From the NCBI GenBank assembly GCA_040772505.1, contig JAXGYA010000001.1, forward strand, positions 124,001 through 188,000: 64,000 bases of DNA, in the 5' to 3' direction. This document shows positions 1 to 7,437 of this stretch, piece after piece; the first letter of the stretch is position 1, and every line of letters begins with the position of its first letter. The position numbers and the translations under genes are program-made. Origin of the DNA: Mariniphaga sp040772505 (lineage in GTDB: Bacteria; Bacteroidota; Bacteroidia; Bacteroidales; Prolixibacteraceae). A model generated the notes under the pieces. It was not told the origin of the DNA, did not search any database, and saw nothing but the letters and a program-made list of their open reading frames with translations.

Positions 1-1009
1 CGATAGCCGGAGAGTTTGGCACACAGTAATGTACCACTCCGTGCTTTAAGTAAACGGGATTATTCAGGTCTGTACATCTTGTCGTTTCAAAACATCCCCC
101 CTGCCCTGCATTCAGGTCGATAATCACGGAACCCTCCTTCATCACCTTTATCAAATCTTCGGAAACTTTATATTTCGGAGTGGTGTTGAACTGCATTGCT
201 CCAATCACAGCATCGGCGGACAAAAGCGCTTTTCGCAAAACCATAGGATAAAAAACGGAAGTAAAAATGCGCCTGCCCAGTTTGTCTTCCAGTTTGCTTA
301 AATTATAGACCGAAGTGTCAAAGACTTTCACCAGCACCCCTAAGCTCAGGGCAGCACGTGCTGCATATTCGGCAGCGGTGCTGGTGCCTATTATCACCAG
401 CTCCGAAGGAGTGATGCCGGTAACTTCTCCAAATAGTACCCCTTTCCCGTTTCGGGTGTTGCTCAGATATTCACTTGCTAAGGTTATTGCCGTTGCACCT
501 GCAATCTGACTCATCTGATGGACAAATGGCAAAAAACCCTGTTCATTTTCAATATTTTCATAGGCAATGGCAGTAATTTTCTTTTGAATCATCTTTTGCA
601 ACAACACACTGCTTTGCGCCTGAATCTGCATATTGGAAAACAGAACCTGATTTCCTCTCATCGAATTGATTTCGTCATAGTCGAACGGTGCAATGCGCAG
701 GATGATATCACACTGGAAAGTTTCCTCTTTACTTTCAACAACATAAGCACCAACGGCACGGTATTCATCATCCGAATAGTTGGTCATCTTCCCGGCATCC
801 TGTTCAATAAAAACCTCGTGCCCGTATGATGTAAGCAAATCAACCCCCTGTGGAGTGAGAGGAACCCGGTATTCCACTTTGGAAAAATCTGAAGGAATGC
901 CAATTTTAATTTTTTTTCCTCTGCTCATTTTTTCCAGCATCTCTTCTTGGGGTATCAACATGGTTTTTGAAACCAATTCCTTTTCTTTTATTCCTTCGCG
1001 GGTTGCCAT
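1..1009 (-). CDS. ald: alanine dehydrogenase (3' end beyond window)
   Basis: NAD-dependent interconversion of L-alanine and pyruvate plus ammonia, cytosolic. I translated 336 codons from the ATG at 1009; the reading frame stays open to the window edge, so the C-terminus is missing. The order is an N-terminal extension of about 35 residues, then the AlaDH/PNT N-terminal domain with the IGIP and YRVPLTP motifs, then a Rossmann part reading VIIGTSTAAEYAA. Near the edge are the family signatures DLNAGQGGCFETT and HYCVPNSP. The Rossmann glycine motif reads GTSTAAEYA, not the classical GxGxxG, as I recall for the Bacteroidota form with the long N-terminus. tsaE lies 58 bp upstream on the same strand, so the two are probably one transcript. 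A related NAD(P) transhydrogenase alpha subunit is the alternative, but the HYCVPN block favours alanine dehydrogenase. Confidence 0.85.
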   Translation of the reverse strand, partial: MATREGIKEKELVSKTMLIPQEEMLEKMSRGKKIKIGIPSDFSKVEYRVPLTPQGVDLLTSYGHEVFIEQDAGKMTNYSDDEYRAVGAYVVESKEETFQCDIILRIAPFDYDEINSMRGNQVLFSNMQIQAQSSVLLQKMIQKKITAIAYENIENEQGFLPFVHQMSQIAGATAITLASEYLSNTRNGKGVLFGEVTGITPSELVIIGTSTAAEYAARAALSLGVLVKVFDTSVYNLSKLEDKLGRRIFTSVFYPMVLRKALLSADAVIGAMQFNTTPKYKVSEDLIKVMKEGSVIIDLNAGQGGCFETTRCTDLNNPVYLKHGVVHYCVPNSPAI

Positions 1010-1067
1010 GTATAATCGATTTTAAACAGTGAAATGGTGCAGCAAGTTACATTCTATCATCAAACTT

Positions 1068-1487
1068 TCAAAATTTTGCAGTGATCACTCTTTTTTCATT
1101 TTCAAGAACTTCAATTCTCACCTCCACAAAATTGTGAGGCAACAGCGATTCAATTTTTTCGGGCCATTCAATCAGGCAATAATTTCCGCTGTAGAAATAA
1201 TCTTCGTATCCTAAATCGAAAGCCTCTTCCACATCTTTTATCCGGTAGAAATCGAAATGATAAATGGGCTCTCCCTCTTCAGTATTGTATTGATTAATAA
1301 TAGCAAAAGTTGGGCTGGTCACATTATCCCCGGTTCCGATTGCCCGGCAGACCGCCTGAATAAATGTTGTTTTCCCGGAGCCCATCTTCCCGTAAAAAGC
1401 AAATACTCTTTGCCCGGGGAAACTCGAAATCAGCTTTTGCGCTGCATTGTCAAGCACTTTTAGAGAGGATATTTTTTTTGAAAACAT
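1068..1487 (-). CDS. tsaE: tRNA threonylcarbamoyladenosine biosynthesis ATPase TsaE
   Basis: TsaE is the small P-loop ATPase that, with TsaB and TsaD, installs the t6A37 modification on ANN-decoding tRNAs. From the ATG at 1487 the product has 139 residues, the usual size. The Walker A motif GKMGSGKTT is at residues 33-41, followed by the family blocks SPTFAIIN, HFDFYR and LIEWPEKI. An in-frame ATG also exists at 1511. I prefer 1487 because the fold begins a few residues after it and the extra eight residues match nothing known. A TATTTTTG promoter element lies about 66 bp upstream. It probably leads an operon with the alanine dehydrogenase. No tsaB or tsaD is in the window. Confidence 0.93.
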   Translation of the reverse strand: MFSKKISSLKVLDNAAQKLISSFPGQRVFAFYGKMGSGKTTFIQAVCRAIGTGDNVTSPTFAIINQYNTEEGEPIYHFDFYRIKDVEEAFDLGYEDYFYSGNYCLIEWPEKIESLLPHNFVEVRIEVLENEKRVITAKF

Positions 1488-1553
1488 GTTCTGTTTTGTT
1501 ATGCACAACATAAATTATTTTAATCAATTCTGAAAATCAGTTGATTCTCCATG

Positions 1554-1561
1554 CAAAAATA
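1554..1561 (-). promoter_or_regulatory. putative -7 promoter element for tsaE
   Basis: The minus strand reads TATTTTTG, an exact match to the Bacteroidota -7 consensus TAnnTTTG, 66 bp before the preferred tsaE start. No convincing -33 TTTG was found at the usual spacing. Confidence 0.4.
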
Positions 1562-1798
1562 CAAAATGAGACCTGTTAAAATATCATCTTACAAAAAAAT
1601 GGTTATCAGATTAACATATTTGTGCATTCACGAATTCACCTTGTTTGCAACTCTTTTAGCAGAGCAGAGGAGCTAATAACCTGCTTTCATCACAGCTCTT
1701 GCCTGTAGCAGCGCTTAGCTATTTGTGTTAATATCAGCAAAATAGGAATTTTAAATCATTTAATTCCATTTTTTTCAGAAATTAGTGACAAAAAATAT

Positions 1799-1806
1799 TA
1801 AATTTG
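1799..1806 (+). promoter_or_regulatory. putative -7 promoter element for gcvH
   Basis: TAAATTTG matches TAnnTTTG exactly, with a T-rich stretch about 22-32 bp upstream in the -33 area. If used, the mRNA would have a leader of roughly 105 nt before the gcvH ATG. Confidence 0.45.
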
Positions 1807-1920
1807 GAAAAATTTAAAAATCAAATTTAAAGAAACAGGTCATGTGAAATAATATGTCAGACAGTTTCCCTTAATGGCGAGGCGTATATCTTACAGTAAA
1901 AATTCTTTAATTATTAAAAT

Positions 1921-2301
1921 ATGAAAATACCAGCAGAATTAAAATACACGGAAGACCATGAGTGGATTCGTGTAGAAGGTGAAATTGCCACCGTTGGAGT
2001 AACCGATTATGCCCAGGGAGAGTTGGGCGATGTGGTGTTTATTGAAATTGAGACCGAAGGTGAAGAGCTCAACAAGGGTGATACTTTTGGAACCGTGGAA
2101 GCGGTTAAAACAGTTTCTGATCTATTTATGCCCATTGGCGGTGAGGTTATTGAAGTAAATGCCGCCTTAGTCGATGAGCCGGAGTTGGTCAACAAAGATG
2201 CATACGGCAAAGGATGGATGATTAAAATTAAAATGAGCAATCCCTCCGAGCTGGATGAGCTGCTTTCCGCCGATGATTATCAGAAAATGATCGAAAGTTA
2301 A
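1921..2301 (+). CDS. gcvH: glycine cleavage system H protein
   Basis: Lipoyl carrier that shuttles the aminomethyl group between the P, T and L proteins of the glycine cleavage system. At 126 residues it has the usual length. The N-terminal block YTEDHEWIRVEGE and the lipoyl-attachment block ESVKAVS-like TVEAVKTVSD are present, with the modified lysine at residue 63; the C-terminal block GWMIKIK follows. The gene stands alone: gcvP, gcvT and lipoyl ligase are not in the window. It is followed by a strong palindromic terminator and faces nrdJ tail to tail. In Flavobacterium, as I recall, gcvH sits beside sprA and ruvA; here those genes are far away at 53-61 kb. Confidence 0.97.
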   Translation: MKIPAELKYTEDHEWIRVEGEIATVGVTDYAQGELGDVVFIEIETEGEELNKGDTFGTVEAVKTVSDLFMPIGGEVIEVNAALVDEPELVNKDAYGKGWMIKIKMSNPSELDELLSADDYQKMIES

Positions 2302-2350
2302 AGCCTGGTGAGCATTTTCTCAAAAGTGCTTTCAGTAAGAAAGCATCAGA

Positions 2351-2394
2351 AAAAAGAAACCGGAGCTGAAAATTTTCAGCTCCGGTTTCTTTTT
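2351..2394. terminator. bidirectional intrinsic terminator, gcvH / nrdJ
   Basis: A perfect 44-bp palindrome: five A, the arm GAAACCGGAGCTGAAAA, its exact complement, then five T. Either strand therefore reads as a GC-containing hairpin followed by a T run. It lies 49 bp after the gcvH stop and 83 bp after the nrdJ stop, where the two genes converge, so it can end both transcripts. Confidence 0.9.
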
Positions 2395-2477
2395 ATTCAA
2401 CAAAAAAATTTTCGAGTTTTCTGCCCGGGATTAAACCACAAATGACCGGACTATTCCTAAATCGGTTTGGTATAAAA

Positions 2478-5030
2478 TCAGCCGCATTTTGATGAACCGC
2501 AGGTTAAGCAGGTGAGGCATCCCTCCTGATAGACAACATCGTCTGAGCCACAATCCTCACACAGAGCATCTTCAGCCAGTGTTCCGTCGGGAATATATTT
2601 CTTGAGTGCGCGGGCAACACCTGCCTTCCATGAATTGATGGTTTCATTGTCTAACTGCAAACTGGTAACCAGCTCAACTACCTTGTGGATAGGCATTCCA
2701 TGTCTCAGCGTTCCGGAAATAAGCTTCGCATAATTCCAGAAAACCGGATTAAACTTGTAGGATAATCCTTCAATGGTGGTTTTGTATCCACGCTTATTTA
2801 TATATTGAAAATCGTATCTTGAATTCCCCTCACTATCATAGCTCTTTATGATATATCCGCCGGTAACTGAGCGTGGCAGTAAAATTCCGTCTTCATCATC
2901 GGACAAGCCGGTAAAAATTTCATAGGGCTTGCCATCCATCAATCCCATGAAAGCAATCCATTTCTCCTTGTTATTCTGAAAGCGCACTACATCCGCTTCC
3001 AGTTTTTCGGGACGTTTGGTCGGGAAGCCCGATTTTTTCTTTTCCGTTCCGGTATTGGCAATAAGCACTCCTGAGCGGGAGCCGTCGCGGTAAACGGTTA
3101 CTCCCTTGCATCCGCTTTTCCATGCTTCGAAATAGAGTTGCCCAACCAGTTCTTCAGTGGCAGTTGCAGGCAGATTAATGGTAACACTGATGGAGTGGTC
3201 CACCCATTTTTGGATTCTGCCCTGCATACGCACTTTGGAAAGCCAGTCCACATCGTTTGCCGTAGCTTTGTGATAGGGTGATTTTGCGGCAATCTCATCC
3301 AGCTCTTCCTGGGTGTATTCGCGGTTGATGTCGTATCCGTTAATTTCCATCCAGATTTTAAACTTGTGGTGGAACACGGTATATTCCTCCCAGTGGTCGC
3401 CCACTTCATCCACAAAATCAACCCGGACATCCTTGTCGTTCGGATTAACTTTTCTGCGCCGTTTGTAGAAGGGCATAAATACCGGTTCTATCCCGGAAGT
3501 GGTTTGGGTCATCAGACTTGTAGTTCCGGTGGGTGCGATAGTCAGCAGGGCAATGTTGCGACGACCATATTTTGCCATGTCTTCATACAAAGCAGCATCT
3601 GCCTCTTTCAGCCGGTTTATAAAAGGGTTATTTTTCTCTCTTTCGGTATCGTAAATGGAAAATGCCCCGCGCTCCCTTGCTAAAAAAACCGAAGAGCGGT
3701 AAGCTTCCAGTGCAACTGTTTTGTGAATTTCTTCGGAAAAACTTGTAGCGATATCGCTGCCATAGGTCAATCCGAGGGCTGCCAGCATATCCCCTTCGGC
3801 AGTAATACCAATACCTGTACGGCGTCCTTCATTTGCTTTTTTGCTGATGTTCTCCCAAAGTCTTCTTTCCACCGCCTTGATCTCCTCCGGTTCCGGGTCA
3901 GCATCCACTTTTGCAAGAATTGCATCAATTTTTTCCAGCTCCAGGTCAATAATATCATCCATAATGCGCTGGGCATAATGGATATGCTCTTTGAACAGGT
4001 CGAAATTGAATTTTGCATTTGGCGTGAAAGGATTTTCGACATAGGAGTAGAGATTTATGGCAAGCAGGCGACAGCTGTCATAGGGACACAGGGGAATTTC
4101 ACCACATGGATTTGTAGAGACGGTCCGGTAGCCCAGGTCGGCATAACAGTCGGGCACCGATTCCCGGATGATGGTATCCCAGAAGAGGATGCCGGGTTCG
4201 GCTGACTGCCAAGCATTTCTCACGATTTTATTCCAAAGCTTCAATGCGTCTGTCTCCTTGGTGTAAAGCGGAGAGTCTGACTGTACGGGATAAGTCTGCC
4301 GGTACATTTCCCCTTTTTCTACAGCCTGCATGAAGTCGTCCTGAATTTTTACCGACACATTGGCGCCGGTTACTTTTCCCTGCTCCAGTTTGGCATCAAT
4401 AAAGTCTTCGGAGTCGGGATGTTTAATGGAAACGGAAAGCATGAGCGCTCCGCGCCGGCCATCCTGCGCCACTTCGCGGGTTGAGTTGGAGTAGCGCTCC
4501 ATAAACGGAACTATGCCGGTGGAGGTCAGCGCCGAGTTTTTCACCGGAGAGCCTTTTGGCCGGATGTGCGACAGGTCGTGCCCGACACCGCCCCTGCGCT
4601 TCATCAGCTGCACCTGCTCCTGGTCAATTTTCATAATTCCGCCATAGGAATCTGAATTGCCTTCGTTGCCAACCACAAAACAGTTGGAGAGGGAAGCAAT
4701 CTGAAAGTCATTGCCAATCCCCGTCATGGGGCCTCCCTGTGGCACAATGTAGGCGAAATCCTTCAGCACACTGAAAATTTCATCTTCCGTGAGCGGATTG
4801 GGATACCGCTTTTCGATTCGTGCAATTTCACGGGCAATCCTGCGGTGCATGTCGGCGGGTGTTTTTTCAAAAACATTCCCAAAAGAATCTTTCAGGGCAT
4901 ATTTGTTTACCCACACTTTAGCCGCCAAATCATCGCCTTTGAAATAAGACAGAGAAGCCTTCACTGCTTCATCCTGAGTAAATATCTTTTTACCTGACAT
5001 AGTTCTAATTTCTACTTCTTCCATTGCCAT
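2478..5030 (-). CDS. nrdJ: adenosylcobalamin-dependent ribonucleotide reductase (class II)
   Basis: Reduces ribonucleotides to deoxyribonucleotides using a thiyl radical generated from adenosylcobalamin, with or without oxygen. The 850-residue product shows the class II landmarks: SNCFVVGN with Cys117, GGVGHDLSHIRPKG (about 147-160), the active-site cluster STNPCGEIP with Asn307, radical Cys309 and Glu311, and the late block APTGTTS followed by SGIEPVF. The C-terminus has a zinc-ribbon-like tail with three CxxC pairs and a final cysteine, typical of the NrdJ form that reduces itself. No B subunit gene is adjacent, as expected for class II. I looked for a B12 riboswitch in the 240 bp upstream and did not see a B12 box. 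The start could equally be the ATG two codons later. Confidence 0.95.
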   Translation of the reverse strand: MAMEEVEIRTMSGKKIFTQDEAVKASLSYFKGDDLAAKVWVNKYALKDSFGNVFEKTPADMHRRIAREIARIEKRYPNPLTEDEIFSVLKDFAYIVPQGGPMTGIGNDFQIASLSNCFVVGNEGNSDSYGGIMKIDQEQVQLMKRRGGVGHDLSHIRPKGSPVKNSALTSTGIVPFMERYSNSTREVAQDGRRGALMLSVSIKHPDSEDFIDAKLEQGKVTGANVSVKIQDDFMQAVEKGEMYRQTYPVQSDSPLYTKETDALKLWNKIVRNAWQSAEPGILFWDTIIRESVPDCYADLGYRTVSTNPCGEIPLCPYDSCRLLAINLYSYVENPFTPNAKFNFDLFKEHIHYAQRIMDDIIDLELEKIDAILAKVDADPEPEEIKAVERRLWENISKKANEGRRTGIGITAEGDMLAALGLTYGSDIATSFSEEIHKTVALEAYRSSVFLARERGAFSIYDTEREKNNPFINRLKEADAALYEDMAKYGRRNIALLTIAPTGTTSLMTQTTSGIEPVFMPFYKRRRKVNPNDKDVRVDFVDEVGDHWEEYTVFHHKFKIWMEINGYDINREYTQEELDEIAAKSPYHKATANDVDWLSKVRMQGRIQKWVDHSISVTINLPATATEELVGQLYFEAWKSGCKGVTVYRDGSRSGVLIANTGTEKKKSGFPTKRPEKLEADVVRFQNNKEKWIAFMGLMDGKPYEIFTGLSDDEDGILLPRSVTGGYIIKSYDSEGNSRYDFQYINKRGYKTTIEGLSYKFNPVFWNYAKLISGTLRHGMPIHKVVELVTSLQLDNETINSWKAGVARALKKYIPDGTLAEDALCEDCGSDDVVYQEGCLTCLTCGSSKCG

Positions 5031-5271
5031 TATGTTTAGTTTAAAAATAATGTTTGAATTTCATCTTCTGAAATGCGTGATGCAAGATATGACAGAAACA
5101 AAATATTATGCACACTTTTTTTTGAAAAATATCCAAAAGTTATCAACTTTGAAACACTATTAGGATGATAAACAGACACATGACTTGTTATTTAATGTAA
5201 AAAGTTAACAGATTTTGGTTACTGTTAATTATTTAATGAGAACTTTATTAACAAATTGTATGATGAAAGCA

Positions 5272-6507
5272 TCAGTCATTAAAAACTTTTTGAATAATCA
5301 GTTCCGTAGAGCCGATATTTTTTCTCACATATTTCCGGGAAGTTGCGCCGGAAGCAAGACGTTGTTCAGAATTGCCATACATTTTGAGCAAAATGTTTTC
5401 AAGCTCGCTGTAGTTCTGAATTGAAAATGCTCCTCCCCGATTTATGAGATCAACAGCTTCTTTAAACTTCTTATAGTTTGGGCCAAAAATTACCGGCAGT
5501 CCGAATGTTGCCGCTTCAAGAATATTGTGAATGCCCACACCGAATCCGCCTCCAAGATATGCCAGAGTTCCATAGCGGTATAGCGAAGAGAGCAATCCGA
5601 CTGAATCGACTATCAGCACCTGACACTGATGCACATTTTTTTCATCTGCCCGGCTCAACCGGACATGTGGCTTCTTCAGCAATTGTCCAATCCGGTTTAT
5701 ATTGGATTCTGTCACCTCATGCGGAGCAATAATCAATTTCATTTCTGAATGGTTGTTGATAAATTCTGTAAGCAGCTCTTCATCGGGCTTCCACGTGCTT
5801 CCGGCAATCAAAACCGGGGCATCTTTCTTAAACTTTTCAACAACAGGGATATTTTTTACATTTTTGGCAAGGGCTGCCACCCGGTCAAAACGGGTGTCGC
5901 CCGAAACAGTGAAATTTCTATGCCCGATGGACTCTAACAATCGTGCTGAATTTTCATTTTGAACAAAAAAATGATCCGCTTTTAGAAGAATTTTGCGATA
6001 CCAGCTGCCTAAAAACGACTTTTTGAAGAATTGTTGATTTTCCCTAAAAATTGCCGAAACGATATAGAGCGGAACTCCTCTTTTTTTAAGCTCATCCATA
6101 AAAAAATACCAGTACTCATATTTTATGAAGAATGCTTTTTCGGGCTGAATCAGACTGACAAATTTCCTTGCATTCCGGCGGGTATCCAGTGGCAGATAGG
6201 CTACAATATCAGCCAGTTCGTAGTTTTTTCTAATCTCGTATCCCGATGGTGAGAAAAAAGTGAGCAAGATTCTGAATTCCGGAAATTGTTTTTTGATTTT
6301 TTCAATCAGCGGGCGCCCCTGCTCAAACTCACCCAATGAAGCGCAATGAAACCAGATATAGCGAGAACCGGCGTCAACCTTTGCAGCCAGATTATTATAC
6401 CAATTTTTCCGCCCTTTTACAAACTGTGCGGCTTTTTTATTGAAAAGAGAAGCAATTTTCAAAAATAGTGAATAGAAAAAGATAACTGTCTGATAAATAA
6501 AATTCAT
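5272..6507 (-). CDS. waaA: 3-deoxy-D-manno-octulosonic acid (Kdo) transferase
   Basis: Transfers Kdo from CMP-Kdo to lipid IVA in LPS core synthesis, at the inner face of the inner membrane. The 411-residue protein has a hydrophobic N-terminal stretch (about 1-22), then the N-terminal GT-B domain with FHCASLGEFEQGRP, in which Glu60 matches the catalytic base of the family. The C-terminal domain carries IAGSTWKPDEE, APHE, and LGGGFGVGIHNILEAA, the CMP-Kdo site. About 240 bp separates it from the nrdJ start on the same strand, so it is likely its own unit. Length and order of motifs are normal. Confidence 0.95.
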   Translation of the reverse strand: MNFIYQTVIFFYSLFLKIASLFNKKAAQFVKGRKNWYNNLAAKVDAGSRYIWFHCASLGEFEQGRPLIEKIKKQFPEFRILLTFFSPSGYEIRKNYELADIVAYLPLDTRRNARKFVSLIQPEKAFFIKYEYWYFFMDELKKRGVPLYIVSAIFRENQQFFKKSFLGSWYRKILLKADHFFVQNENSARLLESIGHRNFTVSGDTRFDRVAALAKNVKNIPVVEKFKKDAPVLIAGSTWKPDEELLTEFINNHSEMKLIIAPHEVTESNINRIGQLLKKPHVRLSRADEKNVHQCQVLIVDSVGLLSSLYRYGTLAYLGGGFGVGIHNILEAATFGLPVIFGPNYKKFKEAVDLINRGGAFSIQNYSELENILLKMYGNSEQRLASGATSRKYVRKNIGSTELIIQKVFND

Positions 6508-6574
6508 AATATGCGGCTAAAGGTGTTCATAATATATTTTGCAGGGAAAATCTCATTTTTAAAACAATATGAAG

Positions 6575-7264
6575 TCAAAAAAACTGCTGTTTCCTAAAAT
6601 ACTCATAAACAGTAATGTTCATTAACAAAAGCAGAAAGAAGCAAAAGAAATCTTCCAGCGGAATGGTAAATATTTGAACGCCCAGGTTGTGCATGTTGTC
6701 ATATTCCACAATAGGCAAGGCTGTTAACACTGATTTTACGATGAAGAACGGTACCAGAAAAATAAACCATGTGAGATAAAACTTGGTGTAGTGTTGCTTA
6801 AACCGGTTTCGGAAGATGGTATAGCCAAAATAGATTGTCAGCAGAAAAAAGGTAAAAAAAGTATAAACCTTCTGACGTGCAAAGTAGGCAATCAGCCCAA
6901 AAGCCACAAACAGCACAAGGCTTATTGCCAGAAACAGATTGGGCTTTTCAAAATCGGGAAATTTCACAACTAATGTTTCATATAGAAACACCGCACTGTA
7001 GGGAACTGCAAAATAGAAGAGCCACTCTTCCATCGGAACACCGTAAATGTATATTCCGGTCAGGTACTCCGGGTTAAAACTCCATATTTTCAATCCTGTA
7101 AAACGGATATCCCACAAAAGAAAAATGGCACCGGAAAAGAAGATTGCAGGGAAAAGATATTTCAGTTTAGCATAAAAACATATCCGGTTGTTAAAAGTGA
7201 ATGATAGCGGAATCGCCAATAAACCCAATATTAACAGCAGATAAGTATAGTTTTTGAATTCCAT
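6575..7264 (-). CDS. lycopene cyclase (CarR / CrtYc-CrtYd type, integral membrane)
   Basis: Cyclises the ends of lycopene to give beta-carotene-type carotenoids in the membrane. From the ATG at 7264 the protein has 229 residues and about seven hydrophobic segments. It carries two copies of the lycopene cyclase domain: the first holds the conserved VPMEEWLFYFAVPY, the second the parallel IPLEDFFCFFLLL. This is the fused form of the actinobacterial CrtYc and CrtYd subunits, as found in Bacteroidota. A TACCTTTG promoter element just upstream supports this start over an in-frame codon at 7294. No phytoene synthase, desaturase or hydroxylase gene is in the window, so the gene is separated from its pathway. 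Confidence 0.85.
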   Translation of the reverse strand: MEFKNYTYLLLILGLLAIPLSFTFNNRICFYAKLKYLFPAIFFSGAIFLLWDIRFTGLKIWSFNPEYLTGIYIYGVPMEEWLFYFAVPYSAVFLYETLVVKFPDFEKPNLFLAISLVLFVAFGLIAYFARQKVYTFFTFFLLTIYFGYTIFRNRFKQHYTKFYLTWFIFLVPFFIVKSVLTALPIVEYDNMHNLGVQIFTIPLEDFFCFFLLLLMNITVYEYFRKQQFF

Positions 7265-7280
7265 AGCCAATAATTTCGGG

Positions 7281-7288
7281 CAAAGGTA
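7281..7288 (-). promoter_or_regulatory. putative -7 promoter element for lycopene cyclase
   Basis: TACCTTTG on the minus strand, exact TAnnTTTG match, ending 16 bp before the ATG at 7264. The short spacing argues that translation starts at 7264, because 7294 would lie upstream of the promoter. Confidence 0.55.
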
Positions 7289-7437
7289 TAGCAAAAAAGC
7301 AGAATCGAAAGAGAGGCTTTAGCATTTTTCGCAATGAGCTCGATAATGATATCAACAGCACTTTTTTTCAAAAGCAAGAATTTACAATGCTTTGTTGTCA
7401 GACAAAAATCTTTTGATTTTCATCTGCTAAGATCCAT

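Larger units (their letters stand above)
1512..1920. other. divergent intergenic region, tsaE / gcvH
   Basis: This 409-bp region without a gene separates two divergent transcripts and carries a Bacteroidota -7 element for each. Most of it is very AT-rich. Within it, about 1645-1722 is clearly richer in G and C and can fold: AGGAGCT (1668-1674) pairs with AGCTCTT (1694-1700), one pair being G-T, and a further CAG/CTG step follows beyond a small bulge. No glycine riboswitch motif is evident in the predicted gcvH leader. Confidence 0.5.

Noticed and set aside
1807..1920. Glycine riboswitch before gcvH
   Set aside because: The predicted leader lacks the paired GGAGAG and GGCGAA-type cores; one short GGCGAGGCG is not enough.
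2007..2240. Long antisense open frame inside gcvH, and similar frames inside nrdJ, lacZ and sprA
   Set aside because: They lie opposite or within genes with strong family matches, have no recognisable domain, and reflect codon bias of the real strand.
5031..5271. Cobalamin riboswitch before nrdJ
   Set aside because: The reductase uses B12, so I looked, but the 240 bp are AT-rich and have no B12-box-like block.
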